From CAZMCT01 sp964564785 (lineage in GTDB: Bacteria; Planctomycetota; Phycisphaerae; UBA1845; Fen-1342), in NCBI GenBank assembly GCA_964564785.1, contig CAZMCT010000012.1, forward strand, positions 1 to 51,234: a stretch of 51,234 bases of DNA, given 5' to 3'. Numbering within the stretch: position 1 is the first letter of the stretch; the number at the start of each line of letters is the position of its first letter. The position numbers and the translations under genes are program-made. The notes beneath the pieces are model-generated. The model ran no database searches. It saw nothing but the letters and a program-made list of their open reading frames with translations, and had not been told where the DNA came from. This document shows, piece by piece, positions 45,125 through 51,234 of this stretch.

Positions 45125-45543
45125 TGCGAAGCCGCGCGCCCAAGTCGCTGCCGAAGAAATACTTGCATGAAGTGCTCTTGCCGCCATCTTTGTACAACAA
45201 CTGGCCGCAGTTCCTTCAGCAGGCAGGGTTGTCCGTCCGACACTGCGACGTCGCGCTCACTCCACTGCAAGGCGAGCCCTCTGGGTTTCGACGACAGATG
45301 GTGTGGATAGAACAAGAGTCGATGATCGTATCGGCCTCATCGCTTTGGGACCCCAAGATCGGCGCTTGTCGACTTACATTGTTCATCGAACTCGTCGACC
45401 GTAACCTCAGCCTTGTAAGGAAGGTGCACGACGTTCTGCTGGACGGTGGTGCCATCTCGATCGACAATGGTCTGGAACGTCTTCAGGACATAGCGGATGG
45501 CCGGGAACCACGGCCCCTGACTGAGCGATCGCAGCCTCCATGA
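45124..45543 (+). CDS. Putative immunity protein of the RHS tip
   Basis: A 139-residue soluble protein whose ATG (45124) overlaps the RHS stop, the coupling usual for toxin-immunity pairs. The composition is mixed alpha/beta with no signal or membrane segment; stretches such as LHEVLLPPSLYNNWPQFLQQAGL, MVWIEQESMIVSASSLWDPK and CRLTLFIELVDRNLSLVRKVHDVLL look like a small compact domain. GC content is clearly lower than in neighbouring housekeeping genes. I recognise no immunity family. The call rests on position and coupling alone. A second RHS core fragment begins about 10 to 20 bases after its stop. Confidence 0.6.
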   Translation: MRSRAPKSLPKKYLHEVLLPPSLYNNWPQFLQQAGLSVRHCDVALTPLQGEPSGFRRQMVWIEQESMIVSASSLWDPKIGACRLTLFIELVDRNLSLVRKVHDVLLDGGAISIDNGLERLQDIADGREPRPLTERSQPP

Positions 45544-45545
45544 TG

Positions 45546-46253
45546 ATCTCATGGGCCCCTGTAATTCAATTCGCATATGACGCGCTCGACCGGCGATTGC
45601 ACCTGTGAGAACCCGAAGCGGAGAAATACACGCAGCACGTCTACGCCGGCCTGGAAGTGATCGAGGAGCACGTGCTGTGCGGCGTGCTGCTGGAGAACGC
45701 GGAGTGGGAGCTGGCCCGCGAGTTCGTCTGGGGCGACCGCTTCCCCGAGCCGCTGGCGCTGGTCGACCACACCGCGCTGGGCGAGCGGCCGGCCGGCAAC
45801 GACGAGGTGCTGCACTACTACCAGGAGGCCCTCGGCAGCGTCGCCGTGCTGACGGATGCGGGCGATCCGGACCACCTGCCGGACCCGATCCCGCCCCGGC
45901 CGGGCGAGCGCTATGTCTGCGACCCCTACGGCCGGACGGTGATCGAGCGCTGGGACGCGGGCGGCGGGGGTGGGGCGGGCGCGTGGGTGCGCGTGGACGA
46001 GTCGGTTTATGGGAACCCGTTCATCTGGACCGGCCAGCGGTATGATGCGGGTGTGAAGCTGTACTCGCTGCACGCCCGGACGTACTCGCCGGAGCTCGGC
46101 CGCTGGCTCCAGCGCGACCCGCTGGGGTACGTGGACGGGGTGGATTTGCTGCGAGTACGCGCAGTCCGCCCCGACGGCCACCGCAAACCGACCGCGGCCA
46201 TTGCCAACACGACCGGAGACGTCACCGCGTCAGTCACGAAGTCGATCGTTTGA
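45546..46253 (+). pseudogene. Second RHS core fragment, decayed
   Basis: The segment encodes an RHS core piece: VIQFAYDALDRRLHL, a TGA at 45606 where the core should continue, then EPEAEKYTQHVYAGLEVIEEHVL, NDEVLHYYQEALGSVAVLTD and the same YDAGVKLYSLHARTYSPELGRWLQRDPLGY block as copy 1. Right after DGVDL one extra base breaks the frame (around 46146): the shifted frame reads CEYAQSAPTATA, matching YEYVASRPTVLV of copy 1. The frame therefore ends in an artificial tail at 46253 and the tip is lost. With an internal stop and a frameshift it is a clear pseudogene. It contains direct-repeat copy 2 (45881-46138). Confidence 0.8.
45881..46138 (+). repeat. RHS core direct repeat, copy 2
   Basis: Partner of 44056-44301, same orientation. 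The two copies bracket the tip and immunity genes and could recombine to excise or exchange them. Confidence 0.85.
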
Positions 46254-46366
46254 AACCGCGTGTTCGCGTAGAATCTTCATACGGGCGGAGCCGCTCCAAC
46301 CCGCGCAATCGTGGCGGTCGGTCGCTCGTGGCGTGGCACGCTTCCGGTCCCGCGTCAGAGAGATCG

Positions 46367-47743
<1,377 letters not shown>

Positions 47744-47774
47744 GGCCGGCAGAGACGTACGCGCCCGCGCAACC

Positions 47775-48293
47775 TCAGCAGGGCCGGTCCGTGCGGAACG
47801 ACCTTTGCCCGCGTCGCCGGGCCTCCTGCTCGTCCACCGCTGCCAACCAGCCGGTGCGCGCGTCGGCGCGGTAGTCGAAGCGGGGGACGTACGGCTTGAT
47901 GTCGAGCAGCGGCGTGCCGTCGAGGATGTCCACGTCCTCAAGGTGCAGCACACAGCCTTCGCAGCGGACCAGCCGCACGAGGCTCAACCCGATCGCATTC
48001 GGCCGCGTCGGGGCCCGCGTGGCGAACACGCCGTGCTCGGGGTCCTGGAGAAACGGCTGCACGATTAGCCGCGCCGGGCCCGCCTGATGGAACCAGTAGA
48101 GCAACCATATATGCGAGAAGCCGTCCAAGTCCTGAAGGCCTGCCGCATACTGCGGCCGGATCTCGGCCCGACCTGGAACGCCCTGCGCAAACACGGGCTG
48201 GATCGGCGTCTGGTCGGCGGCGGTGTGCGGGCTGCGCACGACGCCGATGGAACGCACGGTCAGTGTGGCGGCGTCGCTATTCTGCTTGGGCAT
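47775..48293 (-). CDS. trmO: TrmO-family tRNA (t6A37) N6-methyltransferase
   Basis: A 172-residue protein of the TsaA/YaeB (UPF0066) family. The single-sheeted beta-barrel landmarks are visible: VRSIGVVRSPHT, VPGRAEIRPQYAAGLQDLDGFSHIWLLYWFH, GVFATRAPTRPNAIGLSLVRLV and LDGTPLLDIKPYVPRFD. In E. coli TrmO converts t6A37 to m6t6A37 in tRNA-Thr using SAM. The C-terminal domain of the long form is absent, as in many bacteria. It is convergent with the sigma-54 activator. TrmO-like genes recur beside NifX/NifB-type and DUF5320 genes in anaerobe genomes, so it may belong to this regulon. GGGAG nine bases before the ATG supports the start. Confidence 0.9.
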   Translation of the reverse strand: MPKQNSDAATLTVRSIGVVRSPHTAADQTPIQPVFAQGVPGRAEIRPQYAAGLQDLDGFSHIWLLYWFHQAGPARLIVQPFLQDPEHGVFATRAPTRPNAIGLSLVRLVRCEGCVLHLEDVDILDGTPLLDIKPYVPRFDYRADARTGWLAAVDEQEARRRGQRSFRTDRPC

Positions 48294-48407
48294 CTGCGTA
48301 CTCCCGTGCGGGTTGGTGGATCGGCTTGACTCCGACGCGCGAGCAAGAGCGGCCGGCACCCGTCGGCGACAGCCGGGTGCCGCGCGGTCGCGGATTCTGA
48401 ATAGGCA

Positions 48408-48700
48408 CCCCAACTCTGTCGCCCGGAGGGCGGACGAACGTTGCCGGTGCGAACGCCTGGCCGCAGCAANNNNNNNNNNNNNNNNNNNNNNNNNNNNNNN
48501 NNNNNNNNNNNNNNNNNNNNNNNNNNNNNNNNNNNNNNNNNNNNNNNNNNNNNNNNNNNNNNNNNNNNNTGCGGGCGGCCCGCAACCCCGACTCTCCCGC
48601 CCGGAGGGCGCACGAACGTTGCCGGTGCGAACGCCTGGCCGCAGCAATGCGGGCGGCCCGCAACCCCGACTCTCCCGCCCGGAGGGCGCACGAACGTTGC
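48408..48700. repeat. 78-bp tandem repeat array containing an assembly gap
   Basis: The unit runs from TGCGGGCGGCCCGCAACCCC to GAACGCCTGGCCGCAGCAA (48570-48647) and restarts at 48648; a partial unit ends at 48469 just before the gap. Each unit holds palindromes GCGGGC-GGCCCGC and GCCCGGAGGGC. Copy number is unknown because of the gap. It flanks the RAYT gene downstream. Confidence 0.8.
48470..48569. other. Assembly gap (100 N)
   Basis: Exactly 100 unknown bases, a typical scaffold placeholder, placed inside the 78-bp tandem array; the true length is unknown. Confidence 0.98.
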
Positions 48701-48765
48701 CGAGGGCTTTAGCCCCCGGAAGGCTCCTTCCTTCCCTTTCTTGCCGCCCGGAGGGCGGACGTAGC

Positions 48766-49218
48766 TCACGTGAACACCTCCGCCTCCTCGAACTCGACTC
48801 CGTGCCGGCGCAGCAACTCCAGGAACTCGGTCCGGAAGTCCTGCTGCTTGTGGTGTTCCTTCTGACCGGCGATGTACGCCTGGACTTGAGCCACGGCGGA
48901 CTTGCTGACGGTGAAGCCCCCGTAGCCTTCTTGCCAAGCGAAGCGGCCACATTGTGGAAACGTCTCGTTGAGCCACTTGGAAGACCGGGCTTTGATTTGC
49001 TGAAGCATTTCGGAATGTGAGAGGTCGGCCCGGTAGCGCACGAGCAGGTGGACGTGGTCGGGCATGCCGCCCACTTGCAGTAGCGTGCAGCGCAGGTCAC
49101 GCAGAATGCCGCCCAGGAAGGGGTATAGACGTTCTTCGAGCTCGGGGGTGACGAGGTTCGCACGTTGCTTGGTGCTGAAGACCGTGTGGTAGAAGTTCTG
49201 GGTGAAGGCGCTGGGCAT
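48766..49218 (-). CDS. REP-associated tyrosine transposase (RAYT; Y1_Tnp, IS200-like)
   Basis: A 150-residue HUH-type single-strand transposase. The HUH motif is PDHVHLLV; the catalytic Tyr is in the helix SAVAQVQAYIAGQKEHH, which has the Q-x-x-x-HH ending typical of this group. It opens with FTQNFYHTVFSTKQR, and the W-Q-E-G-Y-G-G-F motif is also usual. There is no accessory TnpB and no IS200-type end. Instead the gene is flanked on both sides by palindromic tandem repeats, the arrangement of RAYTs, which move or maintain REP/BIME repeats. The ATG at 49218 is the first after the conserved N-terminus; GGAGGCGGA precedes it. Confidence 0.88.
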   Translation of the reverse strand: MPSAFTQNFYHTVFSTKQRANLVTPELEERLYPFLGGILRDLRCTLLQVGGMPDHVHLLVRYRADLSHSEMLQQIKARSSKWLNETFPQCGRFAWQEGYGGFTVSKSAVAQVQAYIAGQKEHHKQQDFRTEFLELLRRHGVEFEEAEVFT

Positions 49219-49230
49219 ATTCCGCCTCCG

Positions 49231-49464
49231 TCCGCCCTGCCGGGCGGTGTGAGTTGATGGGGCACCCGCTACCAGGGACCGAGGTCCCTGGCAACCATCG
49301 TGCGCCCTCCGGGCGAGCAACCGAGCCCAGCCTGGCCAACGCAGCCAGCGCCGCTGTCACCATGGCAGCCATCGTCCGCCCTGCCGGGCGGAGTGAGTTG
49401 ATGGGGCCATCGTTTACCAGGGACCGAGGTCCCTGGCAACCATCGTGCGCCCTCCGGGCGAGCA
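49231..49464. repeat. 144-bp tandem repeat with REP-like palindromes upstream of the RAYT
   Basis: TCCGCCCTGCCGGGCGG recurs at 49231 and 49375, each followed by GTGAGTTGATGGGG and then by CCAGGGACCGAGGTCCCTGG with GCCCTCCGGGC (49272-49319 and 49417-49464). Each unit thus contains three palindromes. The intergenic stretch 49219-49672 holds no gene besides these repeats. Confidence 0.75.
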
Positions 49465-49644
49465 GCCGAAGCCGCGCCCGGCCGGCGCGTCGGGAGTGCT
49501 CGCGCAGTGCAATATGCAATTGTTCCTTGCCCTGTCTATTGCAGCTTGCAACTATCGATGGGCGTCGCGTGCCAACGGCGCGGCGGCCGTAAGTTCCGTT
49601 GTGAAAGTATATTGCGATCCGCGTGCCCGGCCGGCCTGCGCCCC

Positions 49645-49659
49645 GGCACGGCCCGTGCT
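49645..49659 (+). promoter_or_regulatory. Sigma-54-like -24/-12 element before the NifX-type gene
   Basis: CGGCACG-GCCC-GTGCT has the GG (49645-49646) and GC (49657-49658) dinucleotides exactly ten bases apart and matches TGGCACG-N4-TTGCT except at two positions. Transcription would start about three bases before the ATG at 49673, giving an almost leaderless mRNA. High GC raises the chance of a random match. Confidence 0.35.
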
Positions 49660-49672
49660 TGTTCGACAAGCG

Positions 49673-50125
49673 ATGAAACTCGCCGTCCCCACGCTCGACG
49701 ACCGCGTCTCGCCCGTGTTCGACGTGGCCCAAACGATGGTCCTCGTGGACCTCGACGGCGACCACGAACGAAGCCGCCAAACGGTGCCCTTGCGCTCGCC
49801 AGACCTCGGTCGGCGGGTGGCGGAACTGACGCAGCATGGCGTGGACGTGCTGATCTGTGGGGCCATCTCGCGGCCGCTGGAAGCACTGCTGCACGCGGCG
49901 GCGATCCAGGTGATCCCCCAGACCTGCGGCGCAGTGGAGGAAGTCCTGCGGGCTTTTGTGGCCGGCCGCCTGGACGAGCCCCAGTTTCTCATGCCCGGGT
50001 GCTGCGGGCGAAGGCGGCAAGGCCGGTGCGGCGTTGGCCGAGGGCGGCGCCGCCACGGCGGGCACGGGCAGCGTGGTACGCCGCAGGGTTCGCGCGGCCC
50101 GGGCCGGCGACATGGGCCGGCATGA
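49673..50125 (+). CDS. NifX/NifB-type (dinitrogenase Fe-Mo cofactor biosynthesis) domain protein
   Basis: A 150-residue protein. Residues 1-~108 match the small RNase-H-like fold of NifX, NafY and the NifB C-terminus: MKLAVPTLDDRVSPVFDVAQTMVLVDLDG, then LICGAISRPLEALLHAAAIQVIP and the closing EEVLRAFVAGRLDEPQFLMPGCCG. Such stand-alone proteins bind iron-sulfur or Fe-Mo cofactor precursors in nitrogen fixers, but in non-fixing anaerobes they are widespread with unknown metal-related roles. No nif genes are visible. After the CC pair the tail becomes Gly/Arg-rich and low in complexity, and another frame (GEGGKAGAALAEGG) looks as plausible, so a small frameshift is possible there. No ribosome site is visible before the ATG. 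Confidence 0.82.
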   Translation: MKLAVPTLDDRVSPVFDVAQTMVLVDLDGDHERSRQTVPLRSPDLGRRVAELTQHGVDVLICGAISRPLEALLHAAAIQVIPQTCGAVEEVLRAFVAGRLDEPQFLMPGCCGRRRQGRCGVGRGRRRHGGHGQRGTPQGSRGPGRRHGPA

Positions 50126-50157
50126 GCCGCCATGTTCGTGCAGAAAGGAGATGTGAA

Positions 50158-50565
50158 ATGCCTGGTGGAGATCGCACGGGGCCGCTCGGACAAGGCCCTC
50201 GAACCGGCCGCGCAGCAGGTTTCTGCGCGGGTTACGACATGCCCGGTTACATGAACCCGATCCCCGGTCGGGGTTACTGGGGCATGGGCCGCGGTCGCGG
50301 CGGTGGATGGGGTGGCGGCGGACGCGGTTGGCGCCATTGGTTCTATGCCACCGGTCTGACCGGCTGGCAACGCGGCGTGCGCGGCCGCGGGTGGCGCCCG
50401 TTTCCGCACTATCCCGGGGCGTACGACGTACCGCCGCCCGCGCCGGAGCAGGAACTAGCCCTGTTGCAGGCCGACCTGCAACGTTTGGAACAGAGCGCGG
50501 AGCAGCTTCGTCGGCGGATCGACGAGCTCAACGCGCAACAACAGGCCGAGAAGCCGGGCGCCTAG
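50158..50565 (+). CDS. DUF5320-like Gly-rich coiled-coil protein
   Basis: A 135-residue protein of the type that accompanies NifX-like genes: the opening MPGGDRTGPLGQGPRTGRAAGFC (a conserved GDRTGP-x-G-x-GP-x-TGR-x-x-G-x-C motif), a Gly/Trp/Arg-rich middle (GRGYWGMGRGRGGGWGG) and a C-terminal coiled coil LALLQADLQRLEQSAEQLRRRIDEL. The single Cys in GFCAG may bind metal. The biochemical role is unknown. AAAGGAG at 50144-50150 gives a strong ribosome site. Position between two NifX-type genes supports a shared operon. Confidence 0.85.
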   Translation: MPGGDRTGPLGQGPRTGRAAGFCAGYDMPGYMNPIPGRGYWGMGRGRGGGWGGGGRGWRHWFYATGLTGWQRGVRGRGWRPFPHYPGAYDVPPPAPEQELALLQADLQRLEQSAEQLRRRIDELNAQQQAEKPGA

Positions 50566-50588
50566 CGCCGCGCGACTCGGTCGGCCTC

Positions 50589-50618
50589 TCCGGCGGGGCC
50601 GGCTGTGCTCCCGCCGGA
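50589..50618 (+). promoter_or_regulatory. Leader hairpin, copy 1, before the first NifX-type duplicate
   Basis: Stem TCCGGCGGG/CCCGCCGGA (9 bp, perfect) with a 12-base loop GCCGGCTGTGCT. It lies 22 bases before the ATG at 50641, with the shared GAGGACAATC ribosome-site segment between. Compare copy 2 at 50749-50782: same loop length and nearly the same loop, different but still perfect stem. Confidence 0.65.
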
Positions 50619-50640
50619 ATCTTTGCAAACGAGGACAATC

Positions 50641-50657
50641 ATGAGAATCGCCGTAAC
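50641..50657 (+). pseudogene. Start of a NifX-type duplicate, cut by a gap
   Basis: Only ATG and the codons for RIAV plus two bases are visible before the N run. The leader and first codons match the gene at 50803 almost base for base (MRIAVT). Either a tandem paralogue lies in the gap or the assembly duplicated a contig end. Confidence 0.5.
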
Positions 50658-50667
50658 NNNNNNNNNN
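50658..50667. other. Assembly gap (10 N)
   Basis: Ten unknown bases, a scaffolder's minimal placeholder. The sequence to its right (50668-50760) looks coding on the minus strand (see findings), so order and orientation here are doubtful. Confidence 0.98.
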
Positions 50668-50748
50668 GGGCTATTTGGCCCGGGGCCCCTGGCCTCCGCC
50701 CGGTCCCTGGCCCCGGCCCATACCGGGACCCATGCCGGCGCCCCGGCC

Positions 50749-50782
50749 GCCCCAGCGGGGCCCGCCGTGCTCCCGCTGGGGC
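50749..50782 (+). promoter_or_regulatory. Leader hairpin, copy 2, before the NifX-type gene at 50803
   Basis: Stem GCCCCAGCGGG/CCCGCTGGGGC (11 bp, perfect) with the 12-base loop GCCCGCCGTGCT, 20 bases before the ATG. Stem bases differ from copy 1 in a compensating manner while the CGGG-loop-CCCG base is kept, pointing to a conserved structure (attenuator, processing site or protein-binding hairpin). Confidence 0.65.
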
Positions 50783-50802
50783 CCTTGCAAATGAGGACAA
50801 TC

Positions 50803-51234
50803 ATGAGAATTGCCGTAACGGCTGTTCAACCCGGGCTCGACGCGGAGATGGACCCGCGCTTCGGCCGCTGTCCGTTCTTCGTCATTGTGGAGACCGACAA
50901 CCTCAGCTTCGAGGCGATCGACAACGAGAACCAAGCCCTCGGGCAAGGAGCCGGGATTCAGTCCGCGCGACTGCTGGCCGATCGCGGCGTGAAGTACGTG
51001 CTCACCGGCAACTGCGGCCCCAACGCGCATCAGACATTGACCGCCGCCGGCATCGGCGTGATCGTCGGGTGTTCCGGGACGGTCCGCAGCGCGGTCGAGC
51101 AGTTCACGGCCGGACGCTTGCAGCCGGCCGGCGGCCCGAACGTGCCGGGCCATGCGGGGATGACTGCGGGGCCTGCGCCGGCCCCGTCACCCGCTCCGAC
51201 ACCCCCGCCCGTGAGTCCGGGCCTCGGCCAAGGC
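50803..51234 (+). CDS. NifX/NifB-type domain protein, 3' partial
   Basis: 144 residues are visible with no stop before the window ends. The NifX-type domain is complete: MRIAVTAVQPGLDAEMDPRFGRCPFFVIVE (MDPRFGRC is the typical start of the FeMo-co-binding fold), AIDNENQALGQGAGIQSARLLADRGVKYVLTGNCGPNA, and GVIVGCSGTVRSAVEQFTAGRL. It differs from the gene at 49673 in having the FGRC Cys and the G-N-C-G-P-N-A motif. A Pro/Ala/Gly-rich tail starts at ~residue 115 and runs off the end. GAGGACAATC precedes the ATG. With the DUF5320-like gene and the first NifX-type gene it forms a metal-cofactor or redox cluster. Confidence 0.88.
   Translation, partial: MRIAVTAVQPGLDAEMDPRFGRCPFFVIVETDNLSFEAIDNENQALGQGAGIQSARLLADRGVKYVLTGNCGPNAHQTLTAAGIGVIVGCSGTVRSAVEQFTAGRLQPAGGPNVPGHAGMTAGPAPAPSPAPTPPPVSPGLGQG

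Noticed and set aside
48570..48700. CRISPR array from the 78-bp repeats
   Set aside because: Units are contiguous without unique spacers and no cas genes are present.
49673..51234. Nitrogen-fixation (nif) gene cluster
   Set aside because: Only NifX-type small domains are present; no nifHDK, nifB radical-SAM or nifEN in the window.

Overview
The window is high-GC bacterial DNA, most likely from a member of the Planctomycetota (perhaps Phycisphaerae), and appears to come from a metagenome or draft assembly because it contains two runs of N. The lineage call is inference. It rests on secreted and lipid-anchored proteins that end in planctomycete-style dockerin-like Asp/Asn-rich repeats (about 20.4 kb and 29.6 kb), large FG-GAP and kelch-like display proteins, a split Pnt transhydrogenase, and many single-gene or short-operon housekeeping loci.

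Left part (0-9 kb). The end of a pntAA-pntAB-pntB transhydrogenase operon is followed by a UVR-motif protein, a parvulin lipoprotein and fumarylacetoacetase. On the opposite strand lie a GT39-like membrane glycosyltransferase and a B12-binding/MeaB-type GTPase fusion. A tRNA-Ser(GGA) follows, with remnants of a RelA/SpoT-like domain gene at its 3' end. Next (9.7-17 kb) come an ST7-like TPR protein, an unknown protein, and a surface-polysaccharide locus: a GATase/PP-loop amidotransferase, then, on the minus strand, GT2, hexapeptide acyltransferase, flippase and methyltransferase genes. A large GT39-like membrane protein is read divergently from it, with overlapping promoters.

Middle part (19.8-35.7 kb). 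An IS66 remnant is followed by a kelch-like secreted protein gene broken by one in-frame stop, an EEP-family hydrolase, an MFS carrier, palindromic repeats, tRNA-Gln(CTG), a DinB-like protein, a secreted BNR/LamG-like protein, a TolC-like lipoprotein with a near-consensus promoter, a TMTC-like TPR membrane protein, and overlapping tmk-holB.

Right part (35.8-51.2 kb). A 1211-residue FG-GAP lipoprotein is followed by a DUF1015 protein and a coupled pair, a trans-sulfuration PLP enzyme and purB. Then comes an accessory island. It holds an orphan RHS core end with a toxin-like tip and a translationally coupled putative immunity gene, flanked by a second, decayed RHS core copy in direct orientation. 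Next is a probable metal/redox regulon: a sigma-54 activator with a Cys-rich PAS domain, TrmO, a NifX/NifB-type protein, a DUF5320-like protein and a duplicated NifX-type gene. A REP-associated tyrosine transposase with tandem repeats interrupts this group. The two NifX-type copies share a leader hairpin whose stem varies by compensating changes.

The most interesting items are the RHS tip/immunity cassette between direct core repeats, the covarying hairpin in front of the duplicated NifX-type genes, the B12/MeaB fusion with no mutase beside it, and the RAYT with its repeats next to an assembly gap. All function calls come from reading the sequence alone; no database search was run.
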